Positions 1-6,884 of a DNA stretch of 16,731 nt are shown here, piece after piece; the first letter of the stretch is position 1, and each line of letters starts with the position of its first letter. The DNA comes from Anaerolineales bacterium. GTDB lineage: Bacteria > Chloroflexota > Anaerolineae > 4572-78 > NAK82. Both the position numbers and the translations under genes were made by a program. Under the pieces are notes generated by a model. That model worked only from the letters and a program-made list of their open reading frames with translations. It had not been told where the DNA came from and searched no databases. The stretch lies in contig JAHELX010000064.1 of NCBI GenBank assembly GCA_024643945.1, positions 1 through 16,731 on the forward strand, written 5' to 3'.

Positions 1-1049
1 AAGGCCAGCAGGTCCGAGACAAGGGATAGCCATCGGCCGTTTCGAAATTGTGTTTCCGCAATGGCCAATCCCTGCATTTGCTGCTCAATGAAAGCGGCCA
101 GAACCTGCGACTCGCGAAATTGTGGGCGTGCGACGTAGCCGAAGGGGACTCCTGCAGAATAAACCTCGGCCAGGGTGCTGTAGCCGGCTTTGCCGATGAC
201 CGCATCACACGCATTCACCAAATCTGGGTGGAAAAAGTCCGAATGGTGGGGCAAAAGCACTAACCCGCCGCTCCCGTCTGGAGAGTTTCTGCGGACCTGC
301 ATCTGCTCGGCAGCCCCGGGGATGACAAAGTAAAGGTTGTTTTGGTATGTCAATTGGTCTAAAAAGGTGTAGTCCCAGGGGATTCCCCCCATGGTGATCA
401 TCACCGTTCTCGCCGTGTCCGGTATCCCTAACTGCTGTCGAATCTCCCTGGTGGGCGTTCTGACCTTGCGGCTGACCGGGGACGTGGTGAGATCGGCAGT
501 ATGCCGCTGACAGACCGGTTCAGTTTGGATGTGGTAATCGGCCTTATCGAATAGGTCTTGCAGGTATGAGATATGTGGGGCCAGCCGGGGCTCATACTTC
601 ACGTATCCCTGGTAAATCCAGTCCCAGGTGAAATTCTCCACCAGTACCGAGGGAACCCCGGCTCCCCTGGCGACGGCGATGCCCATCGGGGCGATGTCGC
701 AAATGACCAGTTGACACTGAAGCCGGCTTACCTGTCGTGCTATCTCCTGGATCCGGGGGCCATCGAAGGGCAAGAGACTATCCAAGCGCCGCAGCGTCTC
801 GGGCAGATCCTCGATCAGCGGCGTTTTCTGCACCAGTCCTATGTCGGTTAACAACGAATGATGCCCGAAGGGCTCGGAGAGCGAGTCCTCGAAAAACCAG
901 CGAGGTACCAGGGTGAAAATCTCGAACCGGATCGCTGGATCCCGTTCGCGGAGTGCCATCATCACTGCCGCGGCGCGAGCAGCGTGGCCGTAGCCATGCG
1001 GGGAGATAAAGTATGCAATCCGGCTTTCTACTGATTCGAATCTTGCCAT
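1..1049 (-). CDS. Glycosyltransferase, MurG/L-arabinokinase N-terminal-like (3' end cut by window edge)
   Basis: An open frame of about 349 codons starts with ATG at 1049 and runs off the left edge, so the C-terminus is missing. The protein begins MARFESVESRIAYFISPHGY; the segment PHGYGHAAR (residues 17-25) is the glycine-rich N-terminal loop of GT-B transferases of the kind found in MurG-like proteins and in the N-terminal domain of plant-type L-arabinokinase. A second signature, CDAVIGKAGYSTLAE, lies late in the visible part (about residues 305-320) and resembles the nucleotide-sugar-binding loop (GKpGYgTvsE) of the same group. It has no signal peptide, so it is probably a cytoplasmic or membrane-peripheral enzyme. 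It starts 17 bases after the stop of the thiamine-diphosphate enzyme, with a GAAGAAGG-like Shine-Dalgarno at a longish spacing, so the two are probably co-transcribed. Donor and acceptor sugars cannot be read from the sequence. A non-enzymatic relative is possible. Confidence 0.82.
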   Translation of the reverse strand, partial: MARFESVESRIAYFISPHGYGHAARAAAVMMALRERDPAIRFEIFTLVPRWFFEDSLSEPFGHHSLLTDIGLVQKTPLIEDLPETLRRLDSLLPFDGPRIQEIARQVSRLQCQLVICDIAPMGIAVARGAGVPSVLVENFTWDWIYQGYVKYEPRLAPHISYLQDLFDKADYHIQTEPVCQRHTADLTTSPVSRKVRTPTREIRQQLGIPDTARTVMITMGGIPWDYTFLDQLTYQNNLYFVIPGAAEQMQVRRNSPDGSGGLVLLPHHSDFFHPDLVNACDAVIGKAGYSTLAEVYSAGVPFGYVARPQFRESQVLAAFIEQQMQGLAIAETQFRNGRWLSLVSDLLA

Positions 1050-1066
1050 ATTGTTCTGCGCCTTCT

Positions 1067-2728
1067 TCACACAATGTAAGGCGTGCTGGCGCCGGTCTTG
1101 GCCATGCCCTTCGGATCGAGGGCGACGTTGACGCACGCCGGGCGGCCCGAGGCAAAGGCTCGCTCCAGCGCGGGGCGGATACCCTCCGGCCCCTCCACGT
1201 TCTCACCATAGCCGCCCATCGCCTCGACCACCTTATCGTAGCGGGTGGGAGCCAGGCTGGTGGCGACGGCCCGCTCCTCTCCCACTATCTGAATCTGGGG
1301 ACCGCGTATCTGGCCCCAGCCGGCGTCGTTGCCCACGATGGCCACAATGGGCAGGTTGAAGCGCAGCGCGGTGTCGAACTCGAAGCCGTTGAAGCCAAAG
1401 GAGCCATCGCCGCTCAGGATAAGGACGCGCCGCTCGGGGTAAAGCGACTGGGCAGCAATGGCGAAGGGGGCGCCGACGCCCAGACAGCCCAGCGGGCCGG
1501 GATCGAGCCACTGGCCGGGCCGGCGCAGGGTGATGACCTTGGCGCAGGTGGCCACGATGTCGCCGCCGTCGCCGATGAGCAGCATGTCCTCGGGCCGCTG
1601 TTCCCCCACGAAGGCGTCCACCTCGGCCGCAAAGCGGAAGTGGTTGACGGGCGCGTCGTCCAACTGGCACCAGGCGGCCTGGCGGCTCAACTTCTCGCCC
1701 TCGATTTCTCCTAATGCGCTCAGCCAATCGCCAAAGTCGAGGTGGGCGCGGCGTCGTTCCAATTCATCCCGCATGCCCTCCAGCAATAGCCGGGCGTCGG
1801 CGACCAGCCCCACCTCGGCCGGCCGATTGCGCCCGATGTCGGCCGGGTCGTTGTCCACCTGGACCAGCTTGAGCTCCGGATTCCAGCCGGTCCCCCCATA
1901 TTTCAAACGGAAGTCCAGCGGCGTGCCGATGACCAGGGCCAGGTCGGCCTCCTTCAGCGCATCGGAGCGGCTGGCGCGGAAGCAGTGCGGATGGTCCATG
2001 GGCAGCGTGCCCCGCCCGGCGCCGTTGGTGAAGACGGGAACGCCAACCTGGTCGGCCAGCTCGCGCAGGGCATCCCACGCCCCGTCCCAGTAAACCTGGC
2101 TGCCGGCGATGACGATCGGCTTGTGCGCCGCCAGCAGCATATCCACGACACGGCCGAGGGCGGTAGGGTCAGGCGGGATGGGCCTGACCGCAACGCGCGG
2201 CGGGATGGGGGGCGGATCCACTGTGTTGAAGAGTACGTCGAAGGGGAGTTCCACAAAGACCGGGCCGGGCCGTCCGCTGAGGGCGACGCGGAAGGCATGG
2301 GCCATCAATTGCGGGATGCGCCCCGTGTCGCGGATGGTGAAGCTGGCCTTGGTGATAGGCTGAAACAGGTCTACCTGTTCCATCTCTTGCAGCGCGCCCA
2401 TCCCCTCGGTTTTGAGCGGGGCCGCGCCGCCCAGCAGCACCAGGGGACTCCGGGACTGGTAGGCGTTGGCCACACCGGTGACGGCGTCGGTGACCCCTGG
2501 CCCGGCGGTGACGACCGCCACTCCCACCCCGCGCGTCAGCCGGGCGTAGGCGTCGGCGGCGTGGGCCGCTGCCTGCTCGTGGCGGAAGTCAATGATGCGG
2601 ATGTCGTGGTTCAGACACCCGTCGTAGATAGGCGCGATGTGGCCGCCACATAGGGTGAAGATGGTATCCACGCCTTGCGTGGCCAGGCTGCGGGCGACGA
2701 GTTCGCCGCCGTGAGTATAAGTGGACAT
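1067..2728 (-). CDS. Thiamine-diphosphate-dependent enzyme, acetolactate synthase/2-hydroxyacyl-CoA lyase superfamily
   Basis: A 553-residue protein with the full three-domain layout of the acetolactate synthase superfamily. The N-terminal pyrimidine-binding domain carries RHEQAAAHAADAYAR, whose Glu (about residue 51) is the catalytic cofactor-activating glutamate. A central domain (about 190-340) follows, then the C-terminal pyrophosphate-binding domain with GDGSFGFNGFEFDTA and the closing GND (about 441-469), the Mg/TPP motif. The length matches large catalytic subunits (about 550-590). The adjacent visible gene is not an ilvH-like small subunit, which argues against a housekeeping IlvB. 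Sequence style (GGHIAPIYDGCL, PYIV C-terminus) is closer to the 2-hydroxyacyl-CoA lyase/ILVBL-like or uncharacterised TPP-binding group; oxalyl-CoA decarboxylase is another option. The start at 2728 has GGAG six bases upstream. It leads a two-gene unit with the downstream glycosyltransferase. Family is certain; the reaction is not. Confidence 0.9.
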   Translation of the reverse strand: MSTYTHGGELVARSLATQGVDTIFTLCGGHIAPIYDGCLNHDIRIIDFRHEQAAAHAADAYARLTRGVGVAVVTAGPGVTDAVTGVANAYQSRSPLVLLGGAAPLKTEGMGALQEMEQVDLFQPITKASFTIRDTGRIPQLMAHAFRVALSGRPGPVFVELPFDVLFNTVDPPPIPPRVAVRPIPPDPTALGRVVDMLLAAHKPIVIAGSQVYWDGAWDALRELADQVGVPVFTNGAGRGTLPMDHPHCFRASRSDALKEADLALVIGTPLDFRLKYGGTGWNPELKLVQVDNDPADIGRNRPAEVGLVADARLLLEGMRDELERRRAHLDFGDWLSALGEIEGEKLSRQAAWCQLDDAPVNHFRFAAEVDAFVGEQRPEDMLLIGDGGDIVATCAKVITLRRPGQWLDPGPLGCLGVGAPFAIAAQSLYPERRVLILSGDGSFGFNGFEFDTALRFNLPIVAIVGNDAGWGQIRGPQIQIVGEERAVATSLAPTRYDKVVEAMGGYGENVEGPEGIRPALERAFASGRPACVNVALDPKGMAKTGASTPYIV

Positions 2729-2761
2729 GGTGATCTCCGAGTCAATTCAAGCATACTGAGG

Positions 2762-2812
2762 CGTGAAACGTAAGGCGTAATACGTGAAACGTAAAGCGTA
2801 AAACGTAAACGT
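2762..2812. repeat. 21-base tandem repeat, two full copies plus partial
   Basis: On the plus strand, cgtgaaacgtaaggcgtaat (plus one a) is followed directly by cgtgaaacgtaaagcgtaaa (plus one a), two 21-base units with 2 mismatches. A degenerate third piece, cgtaaacgt, follows. Each unit is itself built of 6-7 base steps of the type ACGTAA/GCGTAA. It lies in the 5' leader of the thiamine-diphosphate enzyme gene. Confidence 0.75.
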
Positions 2813-2898
2813 ATCGCGCCTTGCGCATCACGCGCTACGTAAACAATGTCCTACCTCGGTATCTTTTGGGCATCGTGGTGGATTGTGCCTACTATTCC

Positions 2899-2927
2899 AT
2901 TATAATGGGGAACTGAGCGACATGCAA
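2899..2927 (-). promoter_or_regulatory. Candidate promoter for the TPP-enzyme/glycosyltransferase unit
   Basis: On the minus strand, TTGCAT (2927-2922) is followed after exactly 17 bases by a perfect TATAAT (2904-2899). The -35 matches the consensus in only three positions, but the spacing and -10 are ideal. Transcription would start near 2892 and give a leader of about 165 bases before the ATG at 2728, containing the 21-base tandem repeat. The -10 lies in a 12-base palindrome (CCATTATAATGG, 2897-2908), so TATAAT reads on both strands; I see no matching -35 for the plus strand. Confidence 0.5.
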
Positions 2928-2935
2928 TAAGAGCC

Positions 2936-2948
2936 AACCCGAAGGGTT
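2936..2948 (-). terminator. Weak hairpin, possible end of the long operon
   Basis: AACCC (2936-2940) and GGGTT (2944-2948) form a 5-bp stem with a 3-base loop. On the minus strand it is followed by GGCTCTTATTG, only a weak T-rich tail. It lies about 110 bases after the stop of the last operon gene and just before the candidate promoter of the next unit, a sensible place for a terminator, but the hairpin is short. Confidence 0.3.
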
Positions 2949-2970
2949 CAGTCCACTCAGATTGCCTTCA

Positions 2971-3011
2971 CCAGCCGGCCTCTGTTGCTGGACGAGGCTA
3001 AGACCGGCTGG
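2971..3011 (-). other. Inverted repeat (interrupted stem) downstream of the SIS gene
   Basis: CCAGCCGG (2971-2978) pairs with CCGGCTGG (3004-3011). Inside it CCTC (2979-2982) pairs with GAGG (2994-2997), leaving a 6-base bulge on one side. It falls in the roughly 330-base gap (2729-3058) between the long operon and the next unit. No U-tract follows, so it may be an mRNA-end structure or part of a Rho-type terminator. The rest of the gap holds the tandem repeat, the candidate promoter and a short hairpin; I see no gene in it. Confidence 0.45.
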
Positions 3012-3058
3012 ATGCAAGGGGCATGGAGCGGGTCTGTGACCGTACCCGGTGGTTTGCC

Positions 3059-4105
3059 CTATTCGGTCTCAGTCACCTTTGTGGCTCGTTCAAAGCGCCC
3101 GGCCTCGTGACCCTTCAGTTGTGCCAGGGCAAGGGAGATTATCTGGGCGGGGAGGATTTCCAAAAGCGGGCGAGCGATCTCGGGGACGGAAGGTAAAGTA
3201 AATACATCCGGGGTGAGAGATTCACCCACGAGCGCAGCCTGGCCTCCGGCGGCGCGGATATCGTCGACGAGACGGGCATTGAGGTCGGCGGTCACCTCTG
3301 CACCTGCGTATACCAGCACGAACAGATTTGGCGAAGTCATTTCCAGGGGGCCATGGCGAAAAGCCGCACTACTCATACCTTCCGCAGGAAAGCGCGCAGC
3401 TTCTTTGATGATCAGTGCCCCTGTACCCACAGCAGCCAGCGAGGGACCGCGTCCCACGAGGGCAAGGTAGCGAACGTCCGCCAGTTGTCTGCGCAAGCTT
3501 TCCAAGTACTCTGTCCAATGCGTCAGATATTGCGCCATAGCATCAGGGGCACGATCCAGCGCAACCCGGGTAGGGAGAGGGTCATGACCAGTGAGCGCAT
3601 CCCCCAGCCATGCCAGTGCAGCGAGGGCCGCCAGGTACGTTTTGCTCGAAACTGAATATTCGTTTCCGGCACGAGTGAGCAGCAGGGCATCCGATTGTAA
3701 GGCGAGAGGGCTGTCCGGGGTATTGGTCACACCGATGAGGGGAGCCTGGTCGTGCGCTCGTTCGAGCAATTGCACAGTTTCTACACTCCGGCCTGACTGA
3801 GAGACAACGATGAGGAGTGTACATGGCTCGATAAGTGCGGACGCGTAATGGACCAGTTCAGAGGTCTCAATCATGTGTGCAGAGAACCCGCGGGCTATAA
3901 GTGTGAGGGTGAGCGGATGCAGGGCATGATATGACGCCCCCATGCCGGTAAGCACCACGCGGCGCAAGTCGCCGGAGGCGAGTCGTTCGGCGAAGGGCAC
4001 TAAGGAGCGGGAATCGGACAAAGCAGCCAGAGTGTCACGTATGGCGGCGGGCTGATCGAGGATGTCACGCAAGTAGCCGCCGGGAGTGGATTGAGCGTTG
4101 GGCAT
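3059..4105 (-). CDS. SIS-domain sugar isomerase/deaminase, GlmS-isomerase-like (NagB-II type candidate)
   Basis: A 348-residue protein with two tandem SIS domains and no glutaminase domain, the layout of the isomerase half of GlmS, of fructoselysine-6-P deglycases and of the alternative GlcN-6-P deaminase NagB-II. Visible motifs: GMGASYHA (54-61) and SQSGRSVET (102-110), the phosphosugar-binding loops; SSKTY (153-157); GRGPSLA (218-224); then KEAARFPAEGMSSAAFRHGP (234-253), the counterpart of the GlmS region with the catalytic Glu and the HGP turn; and a C-terminal KVT resembling the conserved Lys of this fold. It is probably cytoplasmic. It starts 3 bases after the ROK kinase stop, with AAAGGT inside the ROK 3' end as ribosome site. 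Next to NanE and a sugar kinase, conversion of GlcN-6-P to fructose-6-P and ammonia is the best guess. Another phosphosugar deglycase or isomerase is possible. Confidence 0.85.
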   Translation of the reverse strand: MPNAQSTPGGYLRDILDQPAAIRDTLAALSDSRSLVPFAERLASGDLRRVVLTGMGASYHALHPLTLTLIARGFSAHMIETSELVHYASALIEPCTLLIVVSQSGRSVETVQLLERAHDQAPLIGVTNTPDSPLALQSDALLLTRAGNEYSVSSKTYLAALAALAWLGDALTGHDPLPTRVALDRAPDAMAQYLTHWTEYLESLRRQLADVRYLALVGRGPSLAAVGTGALIIKEAARFPAEGMSSAAFRHGPLEMTSPNLFVLVYAGAEVTADLNARLVDDIRAAGGQAALVGESLTPDVFTLPSVPEIARPLLEILPAQIISLALAQLKGHEAGRFERATKVTETE

Positions 4106-4108
4106 GAT

Positions 4109-5038
4109 TCAATACCTTTCATTGTAGCGATGAAACCAGACGCAAGCCGCACCGGCGAGGCCGACGTCCATTCCGAGGGCAGCAGGGACAAGACGTACCT
4201 TCTCAAATGGCACCAGGCCACAAGTGGCACGAATAGTTTCCAGGATCTGATCCCAAAACAAGTGCCGGCTACGCATCACGCCGCCACCGAGGGCAATCAC
4301 CTCTGGCACGAAGAGAGTGATGAGATTAGCGAGACCCAGCCCAAGATAATATCCCTCGCGTGCCACGGCTGCCTGGGCAAGGGGCTCACCCTGTTCCGCG
4401 GCGGCACAAATGCTCCGGGCGTCAAGGGATTCCAAGGTGTGAAATCCGTCCAAGGTCCCATCTCTTGTCCATTGTGCCATGGCAGGGCCGCTGGCTAAGC
4501 TTTCCCAACAGCCATAGGCACCGCAGAAACACGCCGGTCCGGAGGGATCAATCACGTGATGGCCAATCTCGGGGTGCGCACCATCCACGCCCCGATAGAG
4601 CCGGCCATCGAACACGAGACCTGCACCGATTCCGGTGCTCACAGTGACGTAGATGAAACGGGATGCGCCACGACCTGCGCCCCAGGCGGCTTCAGCTAAT
4701 GCCGCTGCGTCGGCGTCATTCTCGATAGCAGCCGGGACACCAAACCCTCGCGACAACTCACCGGCGATGTCCGCCCCTTCCCACCCTGGCAGAAACTCGA
4801 CGTCGCCGATCGTCCCGGCCAGCGGATCGACCGGGCCTGTGCAGCCTATGCCGATGCCGCGCAAGTCCCCGCCCGCGCGAGACGCTGCCTCCTGCAGCAT
4901 CGTGGTGATCCGCGCCAGGCCATCGGCCAGCCCTCGTTCAGGGGCAGTGGGACACTCGACACGAGCCAGCAGCTGCCTGGACGCGGTTACCATCCCCGCG
5001 GCTATTTTGGTACCGCCAATGTCCACCGCACCGATCAT
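4109..5038 (-). CDS. ROK-family sugar kinase
   Basis: A 309-residue ROK kinase that phosphorylates a hexose or N-acetylhexosamine with ATP in the cytoplasm. DIGGTK (6-11) is the phosphate-binding loop; GCTGPVD (65-71) is the second nucleotide motif; ENDAD (106-110) holds the catalytic-base Asp108; EIGHH (157-161) and CFCGAYGCWE (170-179) supply the sugar-binding Glu/His and the three zinc-binding cysteines; GGGV (251-254) is the adenosine motif. The open frame extends 100 codons further upstream, but that part lies inside the permease gene in another frame and is unlike any kinase. ATG at 5038 puts DIGGTK at the normal position, overlaps the permease stop as ATGA, and has AGGAG ten bases upstream. 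With nanE in the operon, ManNAc or GlcNAc are likely substrates; glucose cannot be excluded by eye. Confidence 0.93.
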   Translation of the reverse strand: MIGAVDIGGTKIAAGMVTASRQLLARVECPTAPERGLADGLARITTMLQEAASRAGGDLRGIGIGCTGPVDPLAGTIGDVEFLPGWEGADIAGELSRGFGVPAAIENDADAAALAEAAWGAGRGASRFIYVTVSTGIGAGLVFDGRLYRGVDGAHPEIGHHVIDPSGPACFCGAYGCWESLASGPAMAQWTRDGTLDGFHTLESLDARSICAAAEQGEPLAQAAVAREGYYLGLGLANLITLFVPEVIALGGGVMRSRHLFWDQILETIRATCGLVPFEKVRLVPAALGMDVGLAGAACVWFHRYNERY

Positions 5039-5877
5039 TGCTTCACTGCTCCTGCTGTCAGTCCTTCGATAAACTGCCGTTGCATAAAGAGGAACACCAC
5101 GATCATAGGCAAGGCAGCGATCGTAGAGCCGGCCATAGTCTGGGTCCAACTGACGGTGTGATACTCCTGCAGCAGGGCGATCCCCACCGGCAAAGTGCGC
5201 ATCTCCATGGAACTGGTGACGATCATCGGCCAAAGAAAGTCGGTCCAGGAGCGCACGAACATAAAGATGGCCAGAGTGGCCACGCCAGGGAGGCTCAAGG
5301 GTGCCACGATCCGCCAGAAGACCCCAAACTCTGAACAACCATCCACCCGCGCAGAGTCCAGAAGCTCATCAGGTATTGATACGATGTACTGGCGCATGAG
5401 GTATATGCCGAAGACCGATGTGGCCCCTGGCATAATGAGTGCCCAGAAAGTATCGAGCCACTTGAATATATCCATTAACTTGTAAAGGGGTATCAGATTA
5501 ACCTGGAAAGGCACCATAAGTGTTAGCAAGAGTACGAAGAAGATTTTATCGCGGCCTGGGAACTTTAACTTGGCAAAGGCATAGCCGGCCAGGGTGGCAA
5601 AGAAGGCATTGCTGAGAGTGACCATCGTGGCCACGAACACGCTATTGAAAAAGAACCTGGCAAAGGGCAAGCGTGTCCAAATCTCCACGTAGTGAACGAG
5701 CGTGACAGGTTGTGGTACCCATTCTACCGGAGAGGCGAATACATCCGCCTCCAGTTTCAGCGAAGTGCTCACCATCCAGTAGAAGGGTACCAGCATAATG
5801 ATGGAGCTGGCGATCAAAGCCAGATACAGAGTGGTTTGCCTCACCAGCCTGGTCATCCCCGTGCGGCCTATGCTCAT
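5035..5877 (-). CDS. Carbohydrate ABC transporter permease, MalG-like
   Basis: A 280-residue inner-membrane protein with about six hydrophobic segments, starting with one at about residues 15-37. The cytoplasmic EAA loop that docks on the ATPase is visible at about 171-195 (ELLDSARVDGCSEFGVFWRI, then VAPL), typical of the MalG/UgpE (CUT1) type. The C-terminus EGLTAGAVKQ is also characteristic of MalG-like permeases. It follows the MalF-like partner by 34 bases and overlaps the ROK kinase start by 4 bases (ATGA), implying translational coupling. The chosen ATG at 5877 is the first in-frame start after an upstream stop at 5886-5884. Its own Shine-Dalgarno is poor (AGGGG at a long distance), which may be explained by coupling to an 11-codon reading frame just upstream. 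Confidence 0.95.
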   Translation of the reverse strand: MSIGRTGMTRLVRQTTLYLALIASSIIMLVPFYWMVSTSLKLEADVFASPVEWVPQPVTLVHYVEIWTRLPFARFFFNSVFVATMVTLSNAFFATLAGYAFAKLKFPGRDKIFFVLLLTLMVPFQVNLIPLYKLMDIFKWLDTFWALIMPGATSVFGIYLMRQYIVSIPDELLDSARVDGCSEFGVFWRIVAPLSLPGVATLAIFMFVRSWTDFLWPMIVTSSMEMRTLPVGIALLQEYHTVSWTQTMAGSTIAALPMIVVFLFMQRQFIEGLTAGAVKQ

Positions 5878-5909
5878 CGCGGCTCATCCCCTGATGCCGT
5901 TTCGATCAT
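5874..5909 (-). CDS. Possible 11-codon coupling ORF (MIETASGDEPR)
   Basis: In the 34-base gap between the two permeases, GAGGAGTG is followed five bases later by ATG at 5909 and 11 codons (MIETASGDEPR). Its TGA overlaps the MalG-like ATG as ATGA (5877-5874). The MalG start has no good ribosome site of its own, so ribosomes may load here and restart. It could equally be chance; the peptide itself probably has no role. Confidence 0.3.
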   Translation of the reverse strand: MIETASGDEPR

Positions 5910-5911
5910 AT

Positions 5912-6787
5912 TCACTCCTCCCGGCCAAAAAACCTGATCTGGAGAATAGAGAACACAGCCAGTATCGCGAAAAGGACATAGGCGATGGCTGATGCATATC
6001 CAAACTTCATGTAGGTGAAATTGCGAAAGAGGTGTCCCACGATAGATTGGGTGCTGTAAATAGGGCCGCCCGCCGTCATTACATAGATCTGGTCAAACAC
6101 CTGGTAACTGCCAATAATGCCGATGATATATATCATGACGATGACTGGCTTGAGACTGGGAAGGGTGACGTGCCAGAACCTGTTCCAGGCATTGGCTCCA
6201 TCTATCATCGCCACCTCGTAAAGTTCCCGGGGGATTGCCTGCAGGGCAGCCAGAAAGATCACCGTCTCAAAGCCGAAACCCTGCCACACACTGGCAACGA
6301 TGATGGCCAGAAGTGCCGTGTCGGGATTCGCCAGCCATCGCGTGGTGGGCAGACTGATTGCCCCTAACACAGTATTCACCAGCCCTCCCTGGCTGTAGAG
6401 CATCTTCCAAACGGTGGCCACCACTACCATAGCCGTCATGTAGGGTAGAAAGTAGATGGTCCGGAAACCAGCTCGGAATTTTATCTTCCGGTTGAGAGCC
6501 AGAGCGGAGATCAGTCCCAATACGGGCCCAGTACCTTGCCCCAATATTACAAAGATAGTGGTGTTGACAAACGCCTTTACGAATTTGGGATCACCGAAGA
6601 TGAGTTTTCGATAGTTGGCTAGGCCGACAAACTCAGGAGGTTGAATGCCGCTCCACCTGGAGAAGCTGAAAACAAAAGAGCTGAGCATAGGGACGAAGAG
6701 GAAGATCACCGTACTTATCACTGGAACGGAGATGAAGAGGTAGGCTAGATAATACTTCTTTATGGTTGTACCAAGGCTACGGTCCAT
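5912..6787 (-). CDS. Carbohydrate ABC transporter permease, MalF-like
   Basis: A 291-residue inner-membrane protein with about six membrane segments; the first spans about residues 13-33 (LAYLFISVPVISTVIFLFVP). The EAA loop lies at 189-210 (ELYEVAMIDGANAWNRFWHV, then TLP), as in CUT1-family MalF/UgpA permeases, and YQVFDQIYVMTAGGP (228-242) is another hallmark of the family. An upstream in-frame ATG at 6820 would add 11 residues, but ATG at 6787 has a perfect AGGAGG five bases before it and gives the usual short N-terminus, so I chose it. It pairs with the MalG-like permease and the binding lipoprotein encoded just upstream. No ATPase gene is in the window, so the transporter probably shares a MsmX/UgpC-type ATPase encoded elsewhere. 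Confidence 0.95.
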   Translation of the reverse strand: MDRSLGTTIKKYYLAYLFISVPVISTVIFLFVPMLSSFVFSFSRWSGIQPPEFVGLANYRKLIFGDPKFVKAFVNTTIFVILGQGTGPVLGLISALALNRKIKFRAGFRTIYFLPYMTAMVVVATVWKMLYSQGGLVNTVLGAISLPTTRWLANPDTALLAIIVASVWQGFGFETVIFLAALQAIPRELYEVAMIDGANAWNRFWHVTLPSLKPVIVMIYIIGIIGSYQVFDQIYVMTAGGPIYSTQSIVGHLFRNFTYMKFGYASAIAYVLFAILAVFSILQIRFFGREE

Positions 6788-6792
6788 CGAAG

Positions 6793-6798
6793 CCTCCT
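6793..6798 (-). promoter_or_regulatory. Ribosome binding site that decides the MalF-like start
   Basis: AGGAGG lies five bases before ATG at 6787. The alternative upstream ATG at 6820 lies only about 20 bases after the intercistronic hairpin and has no comparable site. Confidence 0.8.
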
Positions 6799-6834
6799 GA
6801 GTATTAAGAATGACCCGCACTCAGGTATAGGGAA

Positions 6835-6861
6835 GCGAAGGGGGCGGAGCACCCCCTTCGC
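6835..6861 (-). other. Perfect 10-bp intercistronic hairpin between binding protein and permease genes
   Basis: GCGAAGGGGG (6835-6844) and CCCCCTTCGC (6852-6861) form a perfect, very GC-rich stem with a 7-base loop. It lies 23 bases past the stop of the binding-protein gene. On the minus strand it is followed by TTCCCTATACC, not a U-tract, so it is unlikely to be a full intrinsic terminator. By analogy with the malE-malF REP structures, it may block 3'-exonucleases or cause partial termination, so that the binding protein is made in excess over the permeases. Confidence 0.8.
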
Positions 6862-6884
6862 CGGAAAAGCCCTCTCTTCTGTGA

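Noticed and set aside
1013..1714. A 233-codon plus-strand frame opposite the TPP enzyme
   Set aside because: It is antisense to a well-conserved enzyme and has no recognisable domain. The same applies to the other plus-strand frames over the operon genes.
2901..2906. TATAAT as a plus-strand -10
   Set aside because: The motif is palindromic, but no -35 lies at the right distance on the plus strand and no plus-strand gene follows. The minus-strand reading has a 17-base spacing and a gene.
5039..5338. A 100-residue N-terminal extension of the ROK kinase
   Set aside because: It lies inside the MalG-like gene in another frame. DIGGTK belongs within the first ten residues, and the ATGA overlap at 5038 gives a natural start.
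6835..6861. Intrinsic terminator ending transcription after the binding-protein gene
   Set aside because: The stem is strong but no U-tract follows, and the permeases downstream have no promoter of their own that I can see. An mRNA-stabilising or partial-termination role fits better.
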